From: Dendrocalamus latiflorus
Lineage: Eukaryota; Streptophyta; Magnoliopsida; Poales; Poaceae
Assembly: GCA_017311315.1 (NCBI GenBank)
Contig: CM029626.1
Span: forward strand, 8,379,643 to 8,443,642
DNA: 64,000 nucleotides
Reading direction: 5' to 3'
Made by a program: the position numbers and the translations under genes. The notes below the pieces were generated by a model. It ran no database searches. It worked only from the letters and a program-made list of their open reading frames with translations, and was not told the origin of the DNA. Positions 23,901 to 34,096 of the stretch are shown one piece after another; the stretch's first letter is position 1, and the number at the start of each line of letters is the position of its first letter.

Positions 23901-26900
23901 TTGTCATGAAGCTTATGGTTTTTCGCAAACTCTTTCCTCGATTCCTTTCTCGTACCAGTTTGCCAGACACCACCAAAATTAGGGAGCCAACTAGAATCAG
24001 ATGTTTCTGGAACAAGTTCACCTCGCTTTTCCATTTCCATTTCAGCTCTTCTTCTCTCTGCCCATGCAGCTCCAACACGCTTTGGGTTAAGTTTTCTTGA
24101 TTTTCCTTTCCGAAAAGATGGAAAAGCATAGCTGCTGAGTGACACATTCTTTGGATCATGCTCGCTAGCTTCTAACCAAGGAGGAGGAGCGCCAGTATGC
24201 ACATTTGCTTTCAGACCTTCATAAAGCAATGATATTAGGTTAGATTTCACGCAAGGATCAATAAGAAATTAAAAAGAAATATCTTTCATTTGTTAAAGCT
24301 GAAGCTTTTTTTCACATTCAGAGTACTGAAAAGTTTTGGAAAAAAATCAGTGCAAGACAAATATATAATAGAGAAATTGTAAATGCGTCCAATACCCTGA
24401 TTGAAATTCCCTCCAGAGCGGTCCTGTTGAACCTGCAGACAGCGTTTCGGTATTTCATGAAAAAAGGAAACAGAAGCCAAGCATGCATTCATCATGCATA
24501 CACATCAATGATGTATACATGAATAACAACAAGAACAAATCATTAGACAATATGAACGTTTATATCAAAAATTTTGGGCATAATTGTGCTTCTTCTTTTA
24601 GGAAAAAGGAACTTGTCATATTAACAACAAATGCCTTTTGTCACACAAAAAAGATATAATGTTATCATTCTGTTTGAAACTTTAAAAAAACACAATATTG
24701 CTCAAATTTTCCTAACATATGACAACATTCCCAATGGACGGTTCATCCAGACTGTGGTATATATCGTTATATTGGACCAACAACGTCATAGAGCTGATTC
24801 ATATGAACCAATTATGATGGTAATTCTGTAACTTAGGAAGGTAAAAACATGTTTTGAGATATGGATGAACAGTGGAAAGAAATGGGCAGAGGCAACAGGT
24901 CAGAACATAAATTGAATGGCCCATGTCTGCTGTACTCCAATATCATAGTATGAAGATAAATTGCTCATTATACACCACAAGAATAACTAGTCAACCAAAA
25001 GTAAACCAGAAACTGAACATAATTTAACTTAGCCGGTTGGCCCAATGAGTTATAACTAGGGGTGCAAACGGATCGGATTCGGACAGATATTGCTCATACC
25101 GTATCCGAACCTGGATTCGGAGTTGGATACGGCAAGGCCAAATACGAATACGAACTCAAATTATTTGGAGTTTTGGATATGGTGCCGTCGCGACGGATAC
25201 ATGATGGGTTCGAATCTGAAACAGATAACATAGGCGGATAGTATGCGTATACAGAATGGAATATATGTTGAACTATACCACCTTCAACTATTTGACATAA
25301 GTATGAATTTCCTGTGGGAATATGCATGAGTATTTATTTGTTCTGTTGCAGTTTGCATAGATATGTTTGTGATGTGTATACATGACACGAGTGCCTTGCA
25401 TCCCTGAGCAGCAGCAGCAGCAGCCAGTAGCGCTACAAAAGCCTGCAATGCGTGCACACATGTGTGTTGCATGGGCCAGCAGCAGCCAGTCTCTTGGCCC
25501 ACAAGCAGCAGCAGCATTGCACAGCCTGTTCGGCCCACTCACATGCGTACGTCCACATCGCAGTAGCAATGGGCTAATGTCCGGATATCCGACCGGATAA
25601 TTATCCGATATCTGCTTACCGACACTATTCGGTCGAATAGCAGCTCTCCCTATTTCGTTACCGAATCTGACTGGATACGAAATTTCCTTCCCGAACCCGG
25701 TACCAACCGGATTCGGCACCAAATCGGTCGGGATTAACCCAACCAGTTTGCACCCCTAGTAATAACTTATAACTGCAAACCAGAACCTACAAGCAATGAC
25801 AGCATGGTTAACTGCTTGGGTTTGCATGACAACTTCCCCTCATTTAGCCTTCCTGCCATTGAGATTCAAGATACCCAAATGCTGCGCTCCTGCTTCGAAC
25901 AACATTGACTAAGCCTACTATTTCTTTGTGTAAATAGAAAATGCTCTTTTTGTTGCTATCTGTACTTCAAATTTCTTAGCGAAAAACCTCAATAATGAAG
26001 AACAGACAAAATATTGATTGCAACCCTTCTTTACAGAATTAATGCGTGCTTGTCACATGAACATGTGTGTCTGCACGTGTTACATACTTACATGTACAGA
26101 ACAAGAAACTGATGGGTTTGGTCCATTTCCAAGGATAGTAGATCGAGCACCTGTAAAGGAATGACAATTAGCCAAGAACCAACCAAGCAGCACAGTAATA
26201 CAATTAAAAAGTCTTGAGCAAAAAAGAAGCAAAAGATCTTGTGAGAATTTTAACATTCATGCTCACCTTTCACTTTTGCATCAGTGCTATGAAACATGTT
26301 TGTACCCAGCATATCCTGATGTTTATGTGTTGCAACCAATCCCCAGGATGCCGTGGGGGGTCCGAAAGTTCCAAACGGAGCAGAATAAGGAACACTTCCA
26401 GAAGTGGAAGATCCATAACACGCTGTACTAGTGGGGTGATACGCCCCATTGGTAGGACTTTGTAAAGGCATAACAACATAAGATTCAGTATTACTAGAAG
26501 ATGGGATATCAGTTTCTGCAAAATTATCCAATTTGTTAGAGGTAGATTCATTTCGGATATCTTTCAGCGGCCCCAGAGATGGTCCCATCAGCCCTTCAGT
26601 CAACGTTTCTCCTTCTGTACTCGAGGACTCACAGCCCTTCTCCCACTGAAATTGCAAAAAAAAAAAAAAAAAACAGATCAACGTATGCAAGAACCGTAAC
26701 AGCATCTTATTTCCAGGGCACAAAATAATCTACTTCACTGCCAACATCATACCCGAATACAAAATAGACCTTCTGATGTTTATGAAACAAGTACTTCATG
26801 TAATTCCTAGAACAGAAAATGCAAAGCATGAAACAGACTGCAGCGCACCTTAGCAAGCTCGTCCTCTGAAATCCTAAACGAATCCACCTGATCCATCCCG

Positions 26901-27456
26901 CCCCCATGCTTCCGCAGGAAATTCTTCACGCCCTTCAGGTGCTCCTCACTTGTGAGATGGTAAATTGCATTGCTACTGCGAAGGAATAAAATTGGGCTTA
27001 TTTCCCCCACATGAACTCACACTGTCCGCAAGATTTAGAAAAGCTTACTACGATTCCAACAGCACCCTAATCCGAACGTACTAAAGATCCAACCTACTAG
27101 TGTTTTTCCTGTTCTATTGGGCGGTCCAAACTGTAATCAGAACCAGCTGATATCTAAGTCAGAAACCCTAGGTGTATGAGGACGAGTAGTAAGTACCAAG
27201 CGAAGCGGCTGTCGTGGTCGACCAGGTCGGCGGAGCAGAAGGGGCACCAGAGGCGGGAGCGGTGGGGCGAGGGGGAGCGGTGGAGGAGGGCGCGGCGGAT
27301 TTCGGAGAGCTTGGAGCGGAAGCGGGAGAGCGCGGCGGCGAGGGCGGCTCGGTGGGCCGGGAAGTAGCGGTGGCGCCGTCCCTGGTCGTGGTTGCGGCGG
27401 CACAGCTCGCAGTATTCGAAACCAGCGGCCGGCGGGCTCGCCGGCTTCGGGTGCAT
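20912..27456 (-). CDS. TTL: TITAN-like / CENATAC (CCDC84)-type zinc-finger protein (427 aa)
   Basis: Seven exons on the minus strand: 27456-27197, 26975-26849, 26645-26267, 26150-26092, 24432-24396, 24216-23846 and 20962-20912. All have GT-AG introns and a continuous frame, giving 427 residues. Two zinc fingers are visible: Cys16, Cys19, His29, His35 (in CELCRRNHDQGRRH) and Cys71, Cys74, His93, His99 (in WCPFC and HLTSEEH). The KNFLRKHGGGMDQVD block and the C-terminal GGVWQTGTRKESRKEF and KPYISKRM blocks match plant TITAN-like proteins. Arabidopsis TTL is needed for embryo and endosperm development, and the human relative CENATAC is a minor-spliceosome factor for AT-AN introns, so a nuclear role in U12-type splicing is inferred. 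The last exon encodes only 16 residues and lies beyond a 2.9-kb intron that contains a full LTR retrotransposon. The 5' neighbour PBF1 is divergently transcribed. Confidence 0.92.
21370..23468 (+). mobile_element. Complete non-autonomous LTR retrotransposon in the TITAN-like last intron
   Basis: LTR1 is 21370-21681 (312 bp) and LTR2 is 23145-23468 (324 bp). Both begin TGTCAGGGGTGTGGG and end GGTTCATGACA, and they are nearly identical apart from a ~19-bp insertion in LTR2 and a short deletion. The 5-bp duplication GTTAT flanks both sides (21365-21369; 23469-23473). A primer-binding site TGGTATCAGAGC lies at 21685-21696 and a purine tract GAGAGGGGTGTAG just before LTR2. The internal region is under 1.5 kb and carries no protease, integrase, RT or RNase H. 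It is inserted antisense to the host gene inside intron 6. Confidence 0.93.
21676..22908 (+). CDS. Pol-less ORF inside the non-autonomous LTR element (410 aa, function unknown)
   Basis: This frame opens at the end of LTR1 and runs through most of the internal region. Residues about 18-90 look protein-like and form a probable coiled coil (ESMAMIKASADKMASYNKEW, then KKREKAQQEAARRAEETQQE). A proline/glutamine-rich stretch follows, and after about residue 140 it becomes Arg/Ala/Pro low complexity typical of very GC-rich DNA read in any frame. Long open frames also exist on the other strand there, so only the N-terminal part is likely to be meaningful. No zinc knuckle or known gag motif was seen. 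It may be a reduced gag or a captured host segment. Confidence 0.45.
   Translation: MTTWYQSNRSLPTTSATMVPTTRPLAESMAMIKASADKMASYNKEWADDYLNMYAFFEKILKKREKAQQEAARRAEETQQETKSKTHHPIPDPPQQQQEPPPQPSPEPPLPLCSPPDPDEPVAAASSPVPPSSASPTVAQRRPPPRKRLSPLAPFRSPPSPVAGRHRRRTASHRPHRSGCLCPHAAARSGCCQAAAAERAVAASVAGAASGRAAAVDPSPPDPASYAAEPLGSVAVRCQIHAGAAFARAAASADRRPSGRSVGSMRVAVAARASSAGRSRRRPTRLRMCRSCDRGRSTGHRPLRLCFRRSVAILRPKPRRRLRPCHRIRASRRPGRLAVFARGTFGHVAASSARVATAGRAAAASRAAVAAGLHRPPLLQPPGRRRPEPRSACLRGSDGSSVEKLLFVKG
23555..23628. repeat. 37-bp tandem duplication in TITAN-like intron 6
   Basis: CTATGTAAATTAATACCAAA plus the following bases occurs twice (from 23555 and from 23592) with one difference. Confidence 0.8.
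25057..25758. mobile_element. Non-autonomous hAT element in TITAN-like intron 4
   Basis: A 702-bp element with TAGGGGTGCAAAC at the left and its exact reverse complement GTTTGCACCCCTA at the right. It is flanked by GTTATAAC (25049-25056) and GTAATAAC (25759-25766), an 8-bp duplication with one change. The subterminal sequence is rich in GGAT(A/T)CGG-like motifs. No transposase. Confidence 0.85.
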
Positions 27457-27787
27457 CGCGCGGGTCGGGGCGTTCGATTGCCGCGGCGGCTCCCGCGTTC
27501 GCGTGCGTGTTTGGGCTTTCGGAGCTCAACACGTCGGCAGTAGCAGTACGAGTGTACGACTGTTTCGAATTTGTGTTTTATTTTGGAAAAACGGATTTGT
27601 GTTTTAGTTCAAAAAAATCGAATTTGTGTTTTAGTTTTCAAAAGACAATTCGGATTTATGTTTTCCTCTCAGAAAATACCGGAATTGTACGAGTATATGC
27701 AGCGGTGCACGTTGCGGTATCGTATTCGTAACAGACCAACACGATTAGAGAACAACTTCGTCTCGTTTCCCAAACTTGCCGATTAGT

Positions 27788-28660
27788 TGTAACGCCCTCG
27801 TTTTTCAGAACAGATCTATTGTACATCCTGTGATAGTCTAAGATCGTTTTTGTGAACAGATCTATCGTACGTCCTGTGATAGTCTAAGATCGTTTTTGTG
27901 AACAGATCTGTCGTACGTTCCGTGATAGTCTTAAGAGTTCAGTTACGAACAGAACGATTATCATATCTCCTCATAAACATTTCAAAAGGGTTAATTTGAT
28001 TAAAATAAGACCTAACAATCAATTTTAACAGTTTTAAGGACATGCAAGCCCAAAATTTACTTACATTCAGAAGATCCAAAGAAAATTTCCACAGAAACGC
28101 TTGGGTGCGGTTGTAACTCTAATACAAAAAACTTGCAACACACTTTCTTCTTTTGATATCTGTTCTGGTGAAAAATAAGTAAGACTGAGTACAACCAATC
28201 ATACTCAACAAGTTATATGGGGAAACATTATTTATCTACTTGCCAAGATTTTTAAAAGATGCGAATACAGTAGTTTTATTATGATTTTTGTGGATGCGGT
28301 TTTATTTGTAAAACATTTTTAAACACAAAATAACAAAGTAATAACCTCTTAAGAGATTAGGGTTTCAAAATCTTGATTACCAGACTCTTAACATTTCTAA
28401 ATCTACTTATGCTTTGCTATTAGAATTATCCATTAGACAGTTTCATTTAAAGAAAACGCGACCTCTCTAAGAAGAAGTTAGAAACAGAAACTAATATAAA
28501 TAGACTTGTGCTCCATTTGCCAAACGAAAGTCTAAGTAATCTATGCAATTACCTACTCAGACTGGGATTGGTGCAATGACCCTGTACCAAAATGCAATGT
28601 ACATTTAGCACCAACTAGCATAAAACCCTCTTCTACCAAATTCCCGTGTACCCAAACATG
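27788..28660 (+). repeat. Gypsy-type LTR remnant between TTL and PBF1
   Basis: It opens TGTAACGCCC and is colinear with 11598-12558 over several blocks, including TTACATTCAGAAGA and GACTGAGTA. It contains a 46-bp tandem repeat near its start. The 3' edge is approximate and no internal domain adjoins it. Confidence 0.5.
27800..27933. repeat. 46-bp tandem repeat, about 2.9 copies
   Basis: Units at 27800-27845, 27846-27891 and 27892-27933 share GAACAGATCT and GTGATAGTCT. Units two and three are closest. Confidence 0.85.
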
Positions 28661-29046
28661 GTCTAAAAGGATATTAATGGTTCATACTATTTTATATTTT
28701 TTTCCACTGTGGGGTGGCTGTGTGATGCTATCAAAAAGTTTAGGATCTGTGCCCGGGGTTTCAACTCCAGAATAATGAGCTGATCGATTTTTTTTTTAAA
28801 AAAAGAAAAGCCGAAAAAAAGAAAGAGAAATCTGCGTATGTTTTGGATTGGGCCCGTATCCAGATCCAATACGAAGTCTTGCGAAGAAATCCAATCCATC
28901 TCGGCCCATGACCCACAAAGCCTTACAGCGAGCTCAAAAGGGAAAGAAGCGAAACGTAACGAGGCATAGACTGCTCCACTTTGCCTTCCAAACTATAGCT
29001 CCGGCGGCTCCACCCCCCGAGCAGCCCACCCGCACCGACCACCGCC
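28661..29046. other. Upstream region of PBF1
   Basis: No separate gene. The last ~150 bp become GC-rich towards the start codon and probably contain the PBF1 promoter and 5' UTR. Confidence 0.45.
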
Positions 29047-32000
29047 ATGTCGAGGCGCGGTGACTGGGTCTACGAGAACAACGGCGGGTAGGCGCTGCGC
29101 TCTCTCCCCATCCTTCGCTGCCGCCGTCTTCTTACAACTCTAACGAGGTCCGGTTTGGTGGTGCAGGACCTGCGTGGCCATTGCCGGCGCAGACTACTGC
29201 GTCGTCGCCGCCGACACCCGCCTCTCCGTCGGATACAACATCCTCACGCGTGACCACTCCAAGATCTGCGAGCTGTAAGTCCCGGCCGAAATCGCGCGCC
29301 TCGATCTGCCTGCCTGGCACTTAGGGTTTGTCGATTGGGAGGCCGTGTGGGTTTGTGGTGTACCGGGGAGTCGAATTTGTTGGTGGAGAGGTGGGATTTT
29401 TGTGCCGCCTTTAGTTGGTTTAGCTAGGGTTTGGTGTTTGGAAGCCTGGGATTGAATTGGGGAAACACCTTACTTTTCATAAGATTCCTTTTGTTTTGCT
29501 AGTTTTTGCGGCAATTACTGGCTAACTCAGTGTGCTTCCTGTAAACAATATAGTTTGATTGGATTGCTATAGTGATACGATCTGTGGTCCGTCAATTTCC
29601 TGACCTTAAACAAGGTTGAGTAGATGCGCTCATTTTTTTAATTCTTATCTTAAGCTTATCTCATTTTTTAATTCTTATTTTAAGCTTATCTTTCGTTTTT
29701 TTGTTTGCTTTCGTGTTAGCATATAGGATGCTAGGAAAGAATTGTCTTTGCCTAGAACAATTATGTTCGGCCTGCATCAATATGGAATAGTTCTTACTGC
29801 AGTAGAGGGTTGGTTGAGCCAATATACTAGATATTCATAGAAACAGACGAAATGTAAGGATGGCATTTGTTTAGTCCGATACTGGTTAGATTGCTCCCTT
29901 TCTGTAGTCTGTACCTTGCATTCGTAAAGTCTACAATGAGCTTTATCAACATCTTTTAGATAACCGAATATTATGCATCTTGTGGGGATTGTGTTAAATT
30001 GGTTCCGGGTAACATCTATTTTCACCCCACCAGGTGATTTGGGCTTACTTTGTCCTATGGATCAATGTTTGGTATGTATAGGTCCACAATTGTGTCTTTC
30101 GTTTGATATATGGCACACAAATGTTGTCAAGAGTGGAGGATAGTGGTACCTATTGGTTGCTTTATCTTGAGCTCACTCCATATTGTTATTATGTAAAAAT
30201 AGAAAGTGAGCCTTTGTGAAAGGGTAGTGTATAAAGAAGTGCTTATAACTTTCCATTGATGATTTCATTTGGTTGAGATTTTTCTGTCTGCTCAATTCTA
30301 CCGTGAATCTGTTTCAATACAACTCTGTTGCTGTGATATTACTTGAACTTGGTTATTGTTTTTTAGTTTCAAATTTGTTTTAAAAGAGCATGTGTTCTGC
30401 AAAGCTATTTTGTTTCTTGCTAATCTTTCCCATCTAAATACTTAATTAAGTCCTGTCGGTGATATACACAGCAGTAACCTTTTGTTTTGCATGGTTAGTA
30501 TATGATTGTAAGCAGACATAAGTTATTGTCATGCAATTAAATTTCTTTCTTCTTGCATGCAAGTTACTCAATATTCTTTGATCACGTTCTGTGACAAAGA
30601 TATTTCTTAGCTGACATTTCTTTTATTGTTATACATTTCAATATGTGGCTCATTATTAGTGTCAAAAATTAAAATATTATTTCTTCTTTATTTAGGGCAG
30701 AGAAATGCGTACTTGCATCTTCCGGCTTCCAAGGTGATATTAAAGCTTTGCACAAGAACTTAGCTGCCAGAGAATTGGTAAGAGTTCACAACTCATAACT
30801 TCATTTATCTAAGTGTTACCTATGTACTTTCATTCAGTCCTTTTGTGGTGATACCAAGCAATTCTTTGATGGTTGCACAGTAATCAACTTTGTTATCTTT
30901 AACTTTGATTTGCACTTTTTATGGGGGTATTAAGTCTTTGCGGTGATCTGAGGAGATATATGTTTATACACTTATTCTGATACAAGAAAGAAAAGTTGCT
31001 TGGTTTTTGCATACTGTCACTATCTCAGTTTCGTAACAAAAGGCAGAGGAACTTGTTCGTCATTACCTGCATCTTGCAACAGAATTATGTTGATATCTGT
31101 TTCTTTCCCCTCAAGTGTGGATATGTGAGTACAGGTTTGTTTGTTGCTGTGTCCGGAGATCCGATGTTAGTATTAAATTGTACTAGCATTCAACAACAAG
31201 TAACAAGCACTACTTCTCATCATGTAATTGTATTTTGTAGCATGCCACTATAGCGCCCTTTCCCCATGGGATGGTGGAAATGAATTTGTGTCTTATGCAT
31301 TTAATTTGATAGATCCAGACTTAACAATGTTCAGATTGTTGTGCTCTTTGCTAGTAATAGCATGGCAGTACTGTTATGTTTACTTCTCCAGCAAAGATTT
31401 GGCAATTTGTGTTTGCGGTTATGCCTTCATATGGGGTCTAATCTTACCATATAGCATATGCGGCCAACCTATCTATTGCCTTCCCCAAACAAGCTTCCCT
31501 TTTTTATTTGTTTTCTTTGTATGTGATACTAACTCGGCCTGGCAAATGCAAGAACTGTTTTGGCATTACTTACTACAAAAGATAGCTCATTGTTTGTACT
31601 TTATACACTTGGAATTGAAATACCTCTACTGCGTATATTCAGTGCTAAAGCTACTGTAAATTTGTTCTTTGTCTGTTCATGATGTACCAAACTATTTCTA
31701 TCTGAATTATTGATATCCTTTTGTTTCATTTGTTTCTGTAGCTATATCAGCACCAGCACAATAAAAGGATGAGCTGCCCTGCCATGGCACAACTGCTCTC
31801 AAATACCTTGTACTACAAGCGATTCTTCCCATATTATGCTTTCAATGTGCTTGGTGGGCTTGACAGTGAAGGTGCGACTTTTGTATTTGGTTTCTTCATT
31901 TTGATTTCCTTTTTTACATGTTCTTTGGAACACTCCATTCTCTGATAAGCATGTATCACTTTGTGCAGGGAAAGGATGTGTTTTCACCTATGATGCTGTT

Positions 32001-32533
32001 GGGTCCTATGAGAGGACCGGTTACAGTGCTCAGGGGACAGGATCTACTTTGATCATGCCTGTGTTGGACAACCAACTAAAATCACCTAGTCCACTATTAC
32101 TCCCTGCAAGAGTATGACCTCCAAAATCTTGTATTTTTATTGTCTTGCTGACATATTTATTGATCTATTCCAACTAGCATCTGATTGACTGAACAAGCAA
32201 GTTTGTGTTACAACATACTCCATAGCGATTTGGATAGCTCCAGAGCATCTAAATATCTTGTTAATATGTTCAGGATGCTGTCACGCCTTTGTCGGAGTCG
32301 GAGGCCGTCGACCTAGTTAAGGATGTGTTTGCATCCGCAACTGAGAGGGACATCTACACTGTATGCTACATTCGTCACTGTATAATCATCATTCTTTGTT
32401 CCTCTATTATATTTGCCAGTGCCACTGTTCTGATGCACTAAACATGCAAACCATGCAGGGCGATAAGCTGGAGATCGTAGTAATTAACAAAGCTGGTACA
32501 AAGCGCGAGTACATCGACCTGAGGAAGGACTAA
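29047..32533 (+). CDS. PBF1: 20S proteasome subunit beta type-1 (beta-6), PBF1 (221 aa)
   Basis: Seven exons: 29047-29087, 29167-29274, 30696-30777, 31742-31871, 31969-32111, 32274-32360 and 32459-32533. All have GT-AG introns and frame continuity, giving 221 residues, the length I recall for rice PBF1. After the short N-terminal MSRRGDWVYENN, the conserved beta-subunit fold starts at GGTCVAIAGADYCVVAADTR. LTRDHSKI, SSGFQGDI, LLYQHQHNKRMSCPAMAQLL and YDAVGSYERTGYSAQGTGS follow. Beta-6 is a structural, proteolytically inactive subunit of the two inner rings of the 20S core, acting in the cytosol and nucleus. The N-terminus differs slightly from the rice one I remember (MTKQHANW), but the ATG used is in frame and directly precedes the conserved part. 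The gene looks intact. Confidence 0.96.
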
Positions 32534-33204
32534 GTGGAGGCTTTAGTTGTGCAGCAGTTGCCATTTGCTGGGAAATGTTCCCTAGATAGGGAATTATGCC
32601 TACAGCTGTTACTTCAGAGATACACTTGTGTTTGCTTTCCTTCTGTGCTGTACCCGGATTCGCCCAGCTTGCTTTGTTAAACTAATTGCTACTTTCATGC
32701 ATGCGAGATTGTGAGTTATTTATTGGCAGGCTCTTGATTGTAAACATTAAGATGACGTTCATATTGATTTTTACAGATGGCTTTTGGCTGCATTTATGGT
32801 TTTTGGTTGAAAGAAGTGGCTTCTGGAATGAGGCAGGTGATGAAAAAAATGAGGGAGAATACATGTGTGTGATGAGAGCGAGATGAGTGGGTGTGTGATG
32901 TACTTATGATCCCTTGTTTTATCTTGAAACGAGATGGTAGTGAGAGGAGTGAAGAAGCTATTCTGAGAAACTGAATGTATGTATTGATTTTTGGTTTTTT
33001 AAGTAGAAGCTAAAAACAAACTAAAACGATTAGGGCGCTTGTAAGTTAAACTAATTGAGATACAGTGCACCATAGCAAGCTCTTGATCTTAAACATGGTT
33101 GGTTTATATTGGTTGTGGTTGATGGCTTTTGACCAAATGAAGTGAGTGGGCAGGGGAAAAGTGATGGAGAGATATGTGCGTTAGATGAAAGCAAGAGAAG
33201 AGAT
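32534..33204. other. PBF1 3' UTR and following AT-rich spacer
   Basis: The first ~200 bp should be 3' UTR. The rest, up to the LINE target site, shows partly repeated AT-rich sequence with GATGAGAG/GATGGAGAG motifs but no gene. Confidence 0.4.
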
Positions 33205-33528
33205 GTATGATTTATATGTTTTTTTTTGAACCATAAATACAGCAGGGGAGGCTCCCACTGTAGAGCTTTATATTAAAGGAAAATAAGCTGAACAAAAAGC
33301 TAAAAGAGGAGGAGAAAACAAAACAGCTATACATCTATACAGAACCTAGGAAAAAGAGAGGAGAAAAAGGCCACAGGCGAAGAGTTAAACTTGGAGGCCT
33401 AAAAAAGAGAGAAAGGCCTCCCTTTTTGGGTCACAAAGTCTATGGGCTTGTAATTTGGCTTCTTCAAAAAAATTTTGCTTCCACGAGTCAAGAGAGGGAC
33501 GTCCCCGGTCAAAGATGAATTTGTTTCT

Positions 33529-33804
33529 TTATTTCCAAATCTGCCAGGCTCCAATGATGAAGATTTCCATGAAGAAAGTGCTTGGAGACTGCTGCTTAGC
33601 TTGAATTATCATCTGAAAGAAATCTGCACCAAGATTCCAATGTATGCCAAGTTGCTGCCAACAGCTTTGACTGAACGGACAGCCGAAGAAGAGATGAAAG
33701 GCCGTTTCTTCCAAATTTCTATCACAGAGCACACAGTCATAGTTGTTCCTTTCCAATTTCTGCTTCTTTCTCTTGAGGATGTTCCTTGTGTTCAGCCTAT
33801 CCAT
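33529..33804 (-). pseudogene. LINE ORF2 C-terminal zf-RVT fragment
   Basis: It contains the reverse-transcriptase-associated zinc-binding pattern CVLC...HLFFGCPFSQSCW and ends GAWQIWK followed by TAA, where related LINEs usually continue (RNKFIFD follows in frame). It is separated from the main ORF2 by at least two frame breaks. Confidence 0.8.
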
Positions 33805-34096
33805 TAGGAGTAACCAAGTGAAGACTCTGAGTTTATTACAACATTTGGAATCCCAGATCCAAATGAAGGGCTTAGGAGGTTGAACATTTCTGTAGGGAAG
33901 GTTATAGAGCTTAGAAGAACTGTATGTATTATTTCCCCAGATGTACTGCCAAATATCTTTGTCTTCTTGCTAAATCTGAATTGTTTGCAAATAATCTTGT
34001 AGACTCTGATACTCATGATAAGCTTGCTCAGATAGAGGTAGGTGGAACTGAGTTTCCAAAGTATTACTTGTCAGGAACTGAGCAACTGATATGTTC

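Noticed and set aside
27137..27543. Alternative frames around the first TITAN-like exon, including a 131-aa minus frame
   Set aside because: Only the frame starting at 27456 carries the conserved zinc-finger residues and joins exon 2 in phase.
31228..31659. 143-aa open frame in PBF1 intron 3
   Set aside because: It is intronic and hydrophobic by AT content only; the flanking proteasome exons splice across it in frame.
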